64,000 nt of DNA, from the NCBI RefSeq assembly GCF_000518265.1, contig NZ_JADG01000012.1:124001-188000 (forward strand). The letters are read 5' to 3'. The notes beneath the pieces were generated by a model that was not told where the DNA came from, ran no database searches, and worked only from the letters and a program-made list of their open reading frames with translations. The translations under genes and the position numbers were made by a program. Source of the DNA: Actinomadura oligospora ATCC 43269 (GTDB taxonomy: Bacteria; Actinomycetota; Actinomycetes; Streptosporangiales; Streptosporangiaceae). Positions within the stretch are counted from its first letter, which is position 1; each line of letters begins with the position of its first letter. Positions 33,016 through 41,704 of this stretch are shown piece after piece.

Positions 33016-33879
33016 TCAGGCGTCGGTTACGCGGATTAGGCCCTCTTGCATTACGGAGGCGACCAGGTCGCCTTCGCGGGTGAAGATCTGGCCTCGGGCC
33101 AGGCCGCGGGCGCCGCCGGCGAAGGGGGTGTCCTGGTAGTAGAGGAGCCAGTCGTCGGTTCGGAAGGGCTTGTGGAACCACATGGCGTGGTCCAGGGAGG
33201 CGCCCATGGTGCGTTTGTCGCCCCAGGCCAGGCCGTGGTTGAGGAGGACGGTGTCCAGGAGGGTCATGTCCGAGGCGTAGGTCATGAGGCAGACGTGGAG
33301 GAGGGGGTCCTCGGGGAGGTCGTCGTCGACCTTGAGCCAGACCTTGGACTCGGGGGTGGCGAGGGTGGTGTCCTTGGCGGCCTCCCAGGTGAGGGGGGTC
33401 GCGTGGCGGACGTCGAAGGGGCGGCGGTTGACGAACTCGGTGGCGGCGCGCTCGCCGAAGACCGGGATGAGGCGGTCGAGGGCGGTGGGGAGGGACTCGG
33501 GGTCCGGGGCGTCCGGCATGGGGGCGTGGTGGGTCGGGCCGGGCTCGGTGATCTGGAAGGACGCCGAGAGGCTGAAGATCGCCTTGCCGTGCTGGATGGC
33601 GAGGACGCGGCGGGTGGTGAAGGAGCGGCCGTCGCGGACGCGGTCGACCTGGTAGACGATCGGCACGGACGGGTCGCCCGGGCGGATGAAGTAGGCGTGC
33701 AGGGAGTGGACGGCGCGGGTCGGCGGGACGGTGCGTCCGGCGGCGACCAGGGCCTGCCCGGCGACCTGGCCGCCGAACACCCGCTGCTGCCGGTCCTCGG
33801 GGCTGCGGCCCCGGAAGATGTCGTTCTCGATCTGCTCGAGGTCGAGGATGTCCAGCAGCGCCTTCACTGATTCCTTCAC
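33016..33879 (-). CDS. tesB: Acyl-CoA thioesterase II
   Basis: A 287-residue double-hotdog thioesterase that hydrolyses acyl-CoA to free acid and CoA. It starts LLDILDLEQIENDIFRGRSP and has the conserved RVFGGQVAGQAL and VHSLHAYFIRPGD of the first hotdog. The second hotdog carries the Asp of YASDMTLLDT, the polar residue before MWFHKPFR, and the Gln of VMQEGLIR, which correspond to the Asp-Thr-Gln catalytic network of the family. GTG 33879 is the start; a ribosome site is weak. The 3' end has a degenerate duplicate at 31164-31340. It lies 67 bases downstream of uvrD2 on the same strand. Confidence 0.95.
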   Translation of the reverse strand: MKESVKALLDILDLEQIENDIFRGRSPEDRQQRVFGGQVAGQALVAAGRTVPPTRAVHSLHAYFIRPGDPSVPIVYQVDRVRDGRSFTTRRVLAIQHGKAIFSLSASFQITEPGPTHHAPMPDAPDPESLPTALDRLIPVFGERAATEFVNRRPFDVRHATPLTWEAAKDTTLATPESKVWLKVDDDLPEDPLLHVCLMTYASDMTLLDTVLLNHGLAWGDKRTMGASLDHAMWFHKPFRTDDWLLYYQDTPFAGGARGLARGQIFTREGDLVASVMQEGLIRVTDA

Positions 33880-33946
33880 GCGGATCAGTGTCCCAAACGG
33901 GGGCGTGTGAGCGGGCTCTCACCCCCGCCGACCGGCGATTTCCCGG

Positions 33947-36034
33947 TCAGCGGCCGGTGAGCAGCGACAGCACGTCCCGGCCGAAGCGGTCGAGCTTGAC
34001 CCGGCCGACGCCGGGGATCTGGGCCAGCTCGTCCAGGGTGGACGGGGCGCGCTCGGCGATCGCCTGGAGGGTGGAGTCGGTGAAGATCACGAAGGCGGGT
34101 TCGCGGCGCTCCTCGGCGGTGCGGGCGCGCCAGTCCTTGAGCGCGAGGAGGATCTCCTCGTTCAGCTCGGCGGGGCAGTCCTCGCAGCGTCCGAGCTTCT
34201 GCTCGATCGCGGCGGTGAGCGGACGGCCGCAGACCCGGCACGGCTGCGGGCCCGAACGGCGGGTGCGGCGGGACGCGGCGCGGTCGACGCGGGCGGGCGT
34301 CGGAGTGCCGGCCTTGCCGGTCAGGCCGTCCAGGAAGCGGGACGGCTGCCGGTAGCGCTCGCCGCCGGGGTCGCGGGACAGCGCCCACGACAGGTGCAGG
34401 TGCGCGCGAGCGCGCGTGACGCCGACGTAGAGGAGGCGGCGTTCCTCCTCGATCTGCTCGGGCGTCTCGGCGTACTTGATCGGCATCATGCCGTCGGTGA
34501 GGCCGATGAGGAAGACCGCGTCCCACTCCAGGCCCTTGGTGGCGTGCAGGGACGCGAGGGTGACGCCCTCCAGGGTCGGCGCGTGCTGCGCGGCGGCGCG
34601 TTCCTCGAGCTCGGCGACGAAGGCGTCCAGCCCGGCGGACGGGTTGTCGACGGCCATGTCCTCGGCGAGCTGGGCGAGGGCGGCGAGGGACTCCCAGCGG
34701 GACCGGGCCGCGCCCGCGCCGTCCGGCGGGGCGTCGGTGAGGCCGGCACCCATCAGGACGTGCCGGACGGTCTGGATGAGCCCGAGGCCGTCCAGCTCGG
34801 CGTCTCCCCCGGCGCGGGCCGCGCCGCGCAGGCGGACGACGGCCTCGCGCACCTCGGGACGTTCGAAGAACCGCTCCGCGCCGCGCACGACGTACGGGAC
34901 GCCCGCGTCGCTCAGCGCCTCCTCGACGCGGGCCGACTGCGCGTTGATCCGGAACAGGATCGCGATCTCGCGCGCCGGGACGCCCTCCTCGATGAGCTTG
35001 CGGCAGCGCCGCGCGACGTCGGCGACCTCGGACGTGTCGTCCCCGTACTCGCTGAAGACCGGGTCCGGGCCGTCCTCGCGCTGGGCGACGAGTTCGAGTT
35101 TGTGGCGTTTCGCGGCGTCGCCTCGGGCCCGTCCGATGACATCGTTGGCGAGCTTCACCACCTGCGGCGTCGAGCGGTAGTCGCGGACGAGCCGGACGAC
35201 CTTCGCCGCGTCGTGCTCCTTGGTGAAGTCGAGCAGGTAGGACGAGGTCGCGCCGGTGAAGGAGTAGATCGTCTGGTTGGGGTCGCCGACGACGCAGAGG
35301 TCGTCGCGGTCGCCGAGCCAGGTGTCGAGGAGCATCTTCTGGAGGGGGTTGACGTCCTGGAACTCGTCCACCACGAAGAACCGGTACTGGTCGCGGACCT
35401 GCCGGAGCACCTGCGGCTCGTCGTGCAGGACGGCGACGGTCAGCTCGAGCATGCCCTCGAAGTCGAGCAGGTTGCGCTCGCGGCGCAGCCGGTCGTACTC
35501 GGCGTAGACGCGGGCGACCTCGACCACGTCGGTGGACGGCTTGCGGCCCGCGCGGGACGCGGCGTCCATGTAGTCCTCGGGCCGGTGCTGGGTGACCTTG
35601 GCCCACTCGATCTCCGACGCGATGTCGCGCAGCCGGGACGGGTCGGACTCGCGGATGCCGCACTCGCGCGCCGCGTCCCGGACCAGCCCGAGCTTGGACT
35701 CGATGATCTTCGGCGGGTCGCCGCCGACCACCTTCGGCCAGAAGTAGGACAGCTGCCGCAGCGCGGCGGCGTGGAAGGTGCGGGCCTGCACGCCGGGCGC
35801 GCCGAGCGCGCGCAGCCGGGACCGCAGCTCGCCCGCGGCGCGTGTGGTGAACGTCACCGCGAGCACCCGCTGCGGGGTGACGACCCCGGTCAGCGTCGCG
35901 TACGCGATCCGGTGCGTGATCGCGCGGGTCTTGCCCGTGCCCGCGCCCGCCAGCACGCACACCGGCCCGCGCGTCGCCTCCGCCACCGCCCGCTGCTCGG
36001 GGTCCAGCCCCGCCAGCACCGCCTCCGCCTGCAT
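33947..36034 (-). CDS. uvrD2: ATP-dependent DNA helicase UvrD2
   Basis: A 695-residue superfamily 1A 3'-5' helicase. Walker A is GAGTGKT (30-36), motif Ia VTFTTRAAGEL, motif II VVDEFQDVN, motif III GDPNQTIYSFTGA, motif V LHATKGLEWDAV and motif VI LYVGVTRAR. A four-cysteine motif (CRVCGRPL...CEDCP) and a C-terminal HRDC domain (LKDWRARTAEERREPAFVIFTDSTL...IPGVG) mark the UvrD2 type of actinobacteria, where the enzyme supports DNA repair. ATG 36034 starts it. It diverges from mycoredoxin over 121 bases, a common actinobacterial arrangement. Confidence 0.95.
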   Translation of the reverse strand: MQAEAVLAGLDPEQRAVAEATRGPVCVLAGAGTGKTRAITHRIAYATLTGVVTPQRVLAVTFTTRAAGELRSRLRALGAPGVQARTFHAAALRQLSYFWPKVVGGDPPKIIESKLGLVRDAARECGIRESDPSRLRDIASEIEWAKVTQHRPEDYMDAASRAGRKPSTDVVEVARVYAEYDRLRRERNLLDFEGMLELTVAVLHDEPQVLRQVRDQYRFFVVDEFQDVNPLQKMLLDTWLGDRDDLCVVGDPNQTIYSFTGATSSYLLDFTKEHDAAKVVRLVRDYRSTPQVVKLANDVIGRARGDAAKRHKLELVAQREDGPDPVFSEYGDDTSEVADVARRCRKLIEEGVPAREIAILFRINAQSARVEEALSDAGVPYVVRGAERFFERPEVREAVVRLRGAARAGGDAELDGLGLIQTVRHVLMGAGLTDAPPDGAGAARSRWESLAALAQLAEDMAVDNPSAGLDAFVAELEERAAAQHAPTLEGVTLASLHATKGLEWDAVFLIGLTDGMMPIKYAETPEQIEEERRLLYVGVTRARAHLHLSWALSRDPGGERYRQPSRFLDGLTGKAGTPTPARVDRAASRRTRRSGPQPCRVCGRPLTAAIEQKLGRCEDCPAELNEEILLALKDWRARTAEERREPAFVIFTDSTLQAIAERAPSTLDELAQIPGVGRVKLDRFGRDVLSLLTGR

Positions 36035-36155
36035 GCCCCCATGGTGTCAGGCCGGACGGAATGCTCGGGGACGCCCGCGTGTTGAGCCCGGAGAACGATC
36101 GCGTGCACGACCCGGCACGATCCCAGTCCGTCCAGGTGAGGAGCCGACGAGAGCG

Positions 36156-36440
36156 ATGACGACGCAGGCCGCCGAGAAGTCCGACCAGCAGGGCCGGATC
36201 ACCATGTACACCACCACGTGGTGTGGTTTCTGCCGCCGCCTCAAGACCCAGCTGGGCCGGGACGGCATCGAGATGGTCGAGGTGGACATCGAGCGCGACC
36301 CGAAGGCCGCCGAGTTCGTGATGAGCGTGAACGGCGGCAACCAGACCGTCCCCACCCTCGTGATCAGGACCAAGGACGCGGGCGAGGTCGTGCTGACCAA
36401 CCCCAGCGCCAAGGAGGTCAAGCGCCTCATCGGCGCCTGA
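36156..36440 (+). CDS. mrx1: Mycoredoxin 1
   Basis: A 94-residue glutaredoxin-like protein which reduces mycothiol mixed disulfides using mycothiol as electron donor. The active site is TWCGFC (CxxC), followed by the cis-proline motif TVPTLV and the GGNQ segment before it. The short N-terminal tail MTTQAAEKSDQQ precedes the fold. ATG 36156 follows a GAGGAG site. The gene is divergent from uvrD2 and followed by a hairpin terminator. Confidence 0.92.
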   Translation: MTTQAAEKSDQQGRITMYTTTWCGFCRRLKTQLGRDGIEMVEVDIERDPKAAEFVMSVNGGNQTVPTLVIRTKDAGEVVLTNPSAKEVKRLIGA

Positions 36441-36496
36441 CCCCGCACCAGGTCGGCCGCCCGTCCCGGGTCTGACCGCGCACAGCACTCCCGCGA

Positions 36497-36525
36497 GGCC
36501 CTTCCGTTCGGATAACGGAAGGGCC
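36497..36525 (+). terminator. Terminator after mycoredoxin gene
   Basis: A perfect 12-bp stem (36497-36508 with 36514-36525) and 5-base loop lies 56 bases after the stop. It has only a short T pair behind it. Confidence 0.75.
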
Positions 36526-36594
36526 TTCGGCATTCCGGGGAGATGTCCGTTATGGCTAGCCTGGCCCCCTGCGGTGACGCGAAGGGGATTCACG

Positions 36595-37272
36595 TTGGAC
36601 GTGGCGGACGTGCTGTCGCTCGGTTCGGGGCTGGCCTGGACGGCGACCTACCTGCTGATCATCTGGACGAACTGGCGCGAGAAGACCTACGGCATGCCGA
36701 TCGCCGCGCTCGGCGCCAACCTCGGCTGGGAGTTCCTGTTCTCGTTCGTCCGTCCGGGCGACGGGATGCAGCTGGTGGTCAACTACGTGTGGTTCGGGTT
36801 CGACGTGGCCATCCTGGCCCTCGTCGTCGCCTACGGCCCGCGCGAGTTCCGCTTCCTGCCGCGCTGGGGATTCCTCGCGATGCTGGCGTCCGTGCTGGTC
36901 ATGGGCTATCTCGGCGTGGACCTCGTCAGCCGCCAGTTCGACCACGGGCTCGCCACGTTCGCCGCGTTCGGGCAGAACCTGATGATGTCCGGGCTGTTCC
37001 TGTCGATGCTGATCGCGCGCGGCTCGACGCGCGGGCAGTCGGTCTGGATCGCGCTCACCAAGGGCGTCGGGACGGCCCTGGCGTCCGGCGCGTCCTGGAT
37101 CTGGGCGCAGGACGAGCCGTGGCGGCACGGCTCGCTGCTCCCCTACCTGATGATCACGACGGCCGTCCTCGACCTCGCCTACCTCGTCGCGGTCTACGCG
37201 GTCGCGCGGCGCGAGGCGGGCGGCTCGGCGTCCGCGCCGCTCCGCCTCAACCGCGTCCCCGAACCCGTGTGA
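36595..37272 (+). CDS. Seven-helix membrane protein resembling transmembrane terpene cyclases
   Basis: A 225-residue integral membrane protein with seven predicted helices spread evenly over its length. It resembles the Pyr4/PaxB group of membrane terpene cyclases in size, helix number and two acidic residues: Glu46 in ANLGWEFLFS (helix 2) and Asp193 in TAVLDLAYLVAVY (helix 7), the positions that protonate the substrate in the fungal enzymes. Other features are NYVWFGFDVAIL and FGQNLMMSGLFLSM. TTG 36595 is chosen for AAGGGG at correct spacing; GTG 36574 has none. No prenyltransferase or epoxidase gene is nearby, so a role in terpenoid synthesis is inference. The alternative is a plain uncharacterised membrane protein. 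Confidence 0.6.
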   Translation: MDVADVLSLGSGLAWTATYLLIIWTNWREKTYGMPIAALGANLGWEFLFSFVRPGDGMQLVVNYVWFGFDVAILALVVAYGPREFRFLPRWGFLAMLASVLVMGYLGVDLVSRQFDHGLATFAAFGQNLMMSGLFLSMLIARGSTRGQSVWIALTKGVGTALASGASWIWAQDEPWRHGSLLPYLMITTAVLDLAYLVAVYAVARREAGGSASAPLRLNRVPEPV

Positions 37273-37287
37273 CCGTCCGACAAGACG

Positions 37288-38271
37288 TCAGAAGGCGGGC
37301 ATCTTGGGGAGCGGGCCGCCGTACCAGCGCATGATGAGCTGCGCGGCGATCGACAGCGGGCCGGGCGCGACGATCCGTCCGGCCGCGATCGCCTCGGTCA
37401 GCTCATCCCGGGTGTACCAGGCGGCGTCGCGGATCTCGACCAGGTCCGGGACGAGCGGGACGGTGCCGTCCGCGACCGCGCTGAAGCCGATCATCAGGCT
37501 CTGCGGCAGCGGCCACGGCTGGCTGCCCAGGTAGCGGACGTCCCGGACGTCCAGCCCGACCTCCTCCCGCACCTCGCGGGCGACGGCCTGCTCCAGAGAC
37601 TCGCCCGGCTCGACGAACCCGGCCAGGACGGACCGGCGGTCGTCCGGCCACTGCGGGCCGCGGGCCAGCAGGACCCGGTCGTCCTGGTCGGTGACCAGCA
37701 TGATCACGGCCGGGTCGAGCCGCGGGAAGTGGTCGCTGTCGTCGCTCGGGCAGTGCCGGACGTGCCCGGCCTGCCGGATCTCGGTCTTCGTCCCGCAGCG
37801 CGGGCAGTACGTGTGCGTGTCGTGCCAGTGCTCCAGCGAGACGGCGTGCGTCATCAGGCCGGAGTCGCGGTCCGGCAGCAGCACGCCGACGCGGCGGAGG
37901 CCGACCGGGTCGGCGCCCTCGATCGACGGGAGCGGGGCGGCGACGGCGAAGTACGCGGTGCCGTCGCCGTCCACGCCGAGGAAGTACCGGTCCCCGGACG
38001 GCGCGTCCCCCGGAGCCAGCAGCACGACGGTCGGCTCGTCGCCGACGACGGCGTTGACCTCGCCGCGCCAGACGACCAGGACGCGGGTGCGCGGATCGCT
38101 CCACGCGGCGTCCAGGAACACGTCGTCGGAACGGCGGTCGCCGGCCCGGTCGAGGGTGCCGCGCGCCAGCGCCAGCCACTCGAGCGGGCCCTGCGCCGAA
38201 CCGCCGCCCATACCGTCCGTCATGCCGTCCACCGTGCCGTTCTCTCTGCCGTTCCGGGGGGTTTCGCTCAC
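37288..38271 (-). CDS. nudC: NAD+ diphosphatase (NudC)
   Basis: A 327-residue NUDIX enzyme that cleaves NAD(H) to NMN(H) and AMP and in some bacteria removes NAD caps from RNA. It has the zinc-ribbon start CPRCGTKT and a second HCPSDD (one zinc position appears to be Ser/Asp), FPRLDPAVI, the Nudix box GFVEPGESLEQAVAREVREEVG, and the diagnostic SQPWPLPQSLM downstream. The N-terminal domain is the usual NudC extension. GTG 38271 is the longest plausible start; the first 25 residues are Gly-rich and may not all be translated. It is convergent with the membrane protein gene, 15 bases apart. Confidence 0.93.
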   Translation of the reverse strand: MSETPRNGRENGTVDGMTDGMGGGSAQGPLEWLALARGTLDRAGDRRSDDVFLDAAWSDPRTRVLVVWRGEVNAVVGDEPTVVLLAPGDAPSGDRYFLGVDGDGTAYFAVAAPLPSIEGADPVGLRRVGVLLPDRDSGLMTHAVSLEHWHDTHTYCPRCGTKTEIRQAGHVRHCPSDDSDHFPRLDPAVIMLVTDQDDRVLLARGPQWPDDRRSVLAGFVEPGESLEQAVAREVREEVGLDVRDVRYLGSQPWPLPQSLMIGFSAVADGTVPLVPDLVEIRDAAWYTRDELTEAIAAGRIVAPGPLSIAAQLIMRWYGGPLPKMPAF

Positions 38272-38280
38272 CCGGTCACG

Positions 38281-39663
38281 CTAGCGCAGGGCCGTCGCCA
38301 GCTCGTCCCAGAGGTAGGCGGCGGCCTCGGCGCCCTTGAGCAGCAGCGGCATCTCGACCTTCTCGTTCGGCGCGTGGATGCGGTCGTCGTTCAGGCCGAC
38401 CGCGACGAACACCAGCGGCGCCTCGAGGATGTCGGCCAGGTCGGCCTCCGGGCCGGAGCCGCCCTCGCGGGTGAACAGCACCTGCGTGCCGAACGCCTTC
38501 TCCATCGCGCGCCGCGCGGCCTCGACGCCCGCCGAGTCGATCGGCGAGAAGCACGGCCGGACGCCGCCGCCCGGGGCGTGCACCTCGACCTCGACGCCCG
38601 CCGGGGTGTTCGCCTCGACCCACGCGACGAACGCGTCCCGGATCTTGACCGGCTCCTGCCCGGCGACCAGCCGGAAGGAGATCTTGGCGTGCGCCTCGCG
38701 CGGCACGATGGTCTTGCCGCCGGGGCCGGTGTGCCCGCCCCACATGCCGTTGATCTCGGCGGTCGGACGCGCCCAGATCCGCTCCAGGGTGGTGAAGCCC
38801 GCCTCGCCGTAGGCGGCGCGGCTGTTCCCGGCGGTCTCCAGCCAGGCGGCCTCGTCGAACGGCAGCCGCGCGAACAGCTCCCGCTCCTCGTCGGTCAGCG
38901 GGATGACGTCCTCGTAGAAGCCCGGGATCGTGACCCTGCCGTCCGCGTCGTGCAGCTTGCCGAGCAGCTCGACCATGGCGTGCAGCGTGTTCGGGACGGC
39001 CCCGCCGAACGATCCGGAGTGCAGGTCGACCTCGGCGCCGCGCAGCGTGATCTCCGCCTCGGTCAGGCCGCGCATGCCGGTGCACATGGACGGGACGTCC
39101 GCGGCCCACATGGTCGTGTCGGAGATGATCACGGCGTCGGCGGCGAGCCGCGCGCGGTGCTCGGCGAGCAACTCGGCGAAGTGCACCGAGCCGGACTCCT
39201 CCTCGCCCTCGACCAGCAGCTTGATGGTGACGGGCGGGGCGCCGGCCCCGTTCGCGGCGAGGTTCGCGCGCAGGCCCAGCGTGTGGAAGAAGATCTGGCC
39301 CTTGTCGTCGGACGTGCCGCGCCCGACCAGCTGCTCGCCGCGCTCGACCGGCGTGAACGGGTCGGTGTCCCACTCCTCCAGCGGCGTCACCGGCTGGACG
39401 TCGTGGTGACCGTAGACCACGACGGCCGGGGCGTCCGGGTCGGCGGCGGGCCACTCGGCGTACACGGCGGGCAGCCCGGCGGTCGGCCACACCTCCACCG
39501 TCGGGAAACCGAGGCCCCGCAGGTAGTCCGCGAGCCAGTCGGCCGAGCGGCGCACGTCGTCGTGGTGGGCCGGGTCCCCGGAGATGGACGGGATCGCCAG
39601 CCACTCCTTGAGATCCGCGAAGAACTGGGCCTTGTTGGCCTGGATGAACTCCACAACGTCCAC
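38281..39663 (-). CDS. M20-family dipeptidase
   Basis: A 460-residue metallopeptidase of the M20/DapE-CPG2 group, likely a dipeptidase. Metal ligands are seen in YGHHDVQPV (His, Asp), GRGTSDDKGQ (Asp), VEGEEESGS (Glu-Glu) and the C-terminal NEKVEMPLLLKG region, with the dimerisation domain between (MRGLTEAEITLRGAEVDLHSG). GTG 39663 has GGGAG at eight bases and begins VDVVEFIQANK, a usual start. It follows the HD gene by 149 bases, and its stop lies 9 bases before the nudC start, so these three minus-strand genes may form one transcript. Confidence 0.93.
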   Translation of the reverse strand: MDVVEFIQANKAQFFADLKEWLAIPSISGDPAHHDDVRRSADWLADYLRGLGFPTVEVWPTAGLPAVYAEWPAADPDAPAVVVYGHHDVQPVTPLEEWDTDPFTPVERGEQLVGRGTSDDKGQIFFHTLGLRANLAANGAGAPPVTIKLLVEGEEESGSVHFAELLAEHRARLAADAVIISDTTMWAADVPSMCTGMRGLTEAEITLRGAEVDLHSGSFGGAVPNTLHAMVELLGKLHDADGRVTIPGFYEDVIPLTDEERELFARLPFDEAAWLETAGNSRAAYGEAGFTTLERIWARPTAEINGMWGGHTGPGGKTIVPREAHAKISFRLVAGQEPVKIRDAFVAWVEANTPAGVEVEVHAPGGGVRPCFSPIDSAGVEAARRAMEKAFGTQVLFTREGGSGPEADLADILEAPLVFVAVGLNDDRIHAPNEKVEMPLLLKGAEAAAYLWDELATALR

Positions 39664-39812
39664 TGACAATGCTCCCTTGCAGATGCTTTGCCCCCGAACT
39701 CTAGGGGACGTCAGAGCCGGGCGTTGCGCTGGAGAACGGGCATTGACGCCCGGGGTGTCCGGACTGTTGCCGCCATCAGGCGGTGGCGGCGTCGAAGCGC
39801 TGGTGACAGCCC

Positions 39813-40421
39813 TCAGACGTTGAGGAGCATCAGTTCGGTGGTGAGGTTGCGGCGGGCGGCCGCCTCGAAGCGGGCGTGGCCCTCCGGGGTGTGGAAGAGG
39901 TTCGGGAGGTCGAGGAGGCCGCCCAGGATCTCGGCGCGGCCGGTCCGGAAGATCTCCTCGGGGACGAAGGCGTACTCGTCGCGGACGGCGGCGGCGTAGA
40001 CGGCGTAGCGCTCCGGGTCCGCGCCGAGGATCGCCAGATCGGCGTCGCAGAGCACCTGGCCATTGCGGTCGTCGTCGTCCGGGGCGTGCGTCTCGGTCAG
40101 CTCGACCAGGCGGGCGACCTCGGCGACGCGCGCGGGCCCGAGGTCGGTGTCGGCGAGCATGCGTTCGGCGAGGCGGGCGCTGCGCACCTCGTTGTCGGCG
40201 CGCTGCGGGTCGTAGACGGCGTCGTGGAACCAGGCGGCGACGCGGACGGCGTCGGGGTCGCCCGCGTGCGCGGCCAGCTCGTCCACGAGGTCGAGGACGG
40301 ACGTGAGGTGCGCGAGGTCGTGGTGCCTGCGGTGCGGTTCGGCGTAACGGGCGGCCAGCGCCTCGCCGATGTGCCGGGTGGCCGGTCCGGCGAGCGCGAC
40401 CCATCGGTCGACGGGGTCCAT
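39813..40421 (-). CDS. HD-domain metal-dependent phosphohydrolase-like protein
   Basis: A 202-residue HD-domain protein. Metal ligands appear as RHHDLAHL (about residues 31-38) and WFHDAVYDP (HD pair near 64-65), followed by a helical region with LVELTETHAP and VLCDADLAILG providing further acidic ligands. This arrangement matches the 'predicted metal-dependent HD superfamily phosphohydrolase' group of unknown substrate. ATG 40421 with a G-rich site is preferred; ATG 40457 would add 12 residues. Its promoter region abuts the iron box of the divergent siderophore operon. Confidence 0.87.
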   Translation of the reverse strand: MDPVDRWVALAGPATRHIGEALAARYAEPHRRHHDLAHLTSVLDLVDELAAHAGDPDAVRVAAWFHDAVYDPQRADNEVRSARLAERMLADTDLGPARVAEVARLVELTETHAPDDDDRNGQVLCDADLAILGADPERYAVYAAAVRDEYAFVPEEIFRTGRAEILGGLLDLPNLFHTPEGHARFEAAARRNLTTELMLLNV

Positions 40422-40530
40422 GGCTGCGTCCCATCCCCTCTCGGTTCCGTCCGGCATGGCTCCATCCAACACGCGATGGCGCCGTTCTTGCACACCGGAC
40501 GGGGCCCCGCGACTATGGTGGCGATTCGAA

Positions 40531-40549
40531 TTAGGCAAGGCTAACCTCA
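40531..40549. promoter_or_regulatory. Iron box (IdeR/DmdR-type operator)
   Basis: TTAGGCAAGGCTAACCTCA matches the actinobacterial iron box consensus TTAGGTTAGGCTAACCTAA at 16 of 19 positions. It lies 21 bases before the start of the siderophore operon, so iron-loaded repressor would block transcription. The sites of action on the divergent HD gene are unclear. Confidence 0.9.
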
Positions 40550-40570
40550 CTTGTCGTTGGGAAGGGTGCC

Positions 40571-41704
40571 GTGGCCGCCGCGCTCCACCTCGTCTCCGGG
40601 AAGCTCACCGCCTCGGTCGCGCACGGGTTCCTGCCCGCCGCCGCCGCGCTCGGCCTGGACGTGACCGTGCTGACGGACCGTCCGGACGCGCACGCCGAGG
40701 TCTTCGACGGCCCGGTCGTCCGGTGCGACGTCTCCGACTTCCGCGAGATCGTCGCCGTGGGACGGCCGGACGCGGTGTTCACCAACTCCGACTTCCTCCA
40801 GGCCCCGGCCGCGCTCGCCGCCGCCTACCTCGGGCTGCCGGGCAAGGACTGGCGAGCCGCCGTCCGCGCGAAGAACAAGCACGAGACGCGGCGCGGCCTG
40901 GCGGACCTCGATCCGGTGTTCGCCGCGCCCGCCGACCGCGTCCCGCCGGACGCGCCGTACCCACTCGTCCTCAAACCGCGCGAGGGCGTGGCCAGCGAGG
41001 ACGTCTTCCTCGTCGCGGACGCCGACGAGCTCGCGACCCGGCTCGCGCGGATCGGCACAGGCCGTCCGCTGATCGTCGAGGAGTACCTGCCGGGCGCCCT
41101 GCACACGCTCGAGACGCTCGGGGACGGGCATGAGCTGCGCGTCCTCGGCTCGTTCCGGACGCGGCTGTCCCCTCCCCCGCACTTCGTCGAGGAGCGGCTG
41201 GAGTGGGCCCCGCCGCCGCCCGAGACGCCGCAGGTCCTCGCGCAGCTGGACGCGCTGGGCGTCGGGTTCGGGGCGTGCCACACCGAGTTCGTCGTCCACG
41301 AGGGGCGGGCGCGGATCATCGAGGTCAACTACCGGGCCATCGGCGACCACTGCGACTTCCTGCTCGCCGACCTGCTCGGGGTGCCGCTGTTCGAGTGGAT
41401 CCTCCGCGTCCACCTGGGCGAACGCCTCCCCGCGGCCCCGGCGCGACCGGACCGGTACGCGGTCGCGGACTGGGTGCTCGCGGATCGCGCGGGCACGTTG
41501 TCCTCGGCGCCGGACGCCGTCGAGCTGCGGGAGGGCCCTGTGCGGTTGACGTACCGTCCGACGCGTCCGGTCGGCGTGGACGCGCCGCTGACCCGCACCA
41601 ACCGCGACTACCTCGGGACGATCCGCGCGATCGGACCGTCCCGCGACGCGGTCGAGGCCACCGTCGCCCGCTTCCGCGCCGCCCACACCTGGACCATCGC
41701 GTGA
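40571..41704 (+). CDS. ATP-grasp enzyme of the siderophore operon
   Basis: A 377-residue protein of the ATP-grasp superfamily, whose members join a carboxylate to an amine or thiol through an acyl phosphate. ATP-grasp features: PYPLVLKPREGVASEDVFLV (nucleotide-binding Lys), LIVEEYLPG (adenine pocket) and EFVVHEGRARIIEVNYRAIGDH (metal-binding Glu and Asn). The N-terminal part (residues 1-100) is the usual preATP-grasp domain. GTG 40571 is just behind the iron box with GGAAGGG upstream. The stop overlaps the next start (GTGA). It probably forms an amide bond during siderophore assembly; the substrate is unknown. Confidence 0.85.
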   Translation: MAAALHLVSGKLTASVAHGFLPAAAALGLDVTVLTDRPDAHAEVFDGPVVRCDVSDFREIVAVGRPDAVFTNSDFLQAPAALAAAYLGLPGKDWRAAVRAKNKHETRRGLADLDPVFAAPADRVPPDAPYPLVLKPREGVASEDVFLVADADELATRLARIGTGRPLIVEEYLPGALHTLETLGDGHELRVLGSFRTRLSPPPHFVEERLEWAPPPPETPQVLAQLDALGVGFGACHTEFVVHEGRARIIEVNYRAIGDHCDFLLADLLGVPLFEWILRVHLGERLPAAPARPDRYAVADWVLADRAGTLSSAPDAVELREGPVRLTYRPTRPVGVDAPLTRTNRDYLGTIRAIGPSRDAVEATVARFRAAHTWTIA

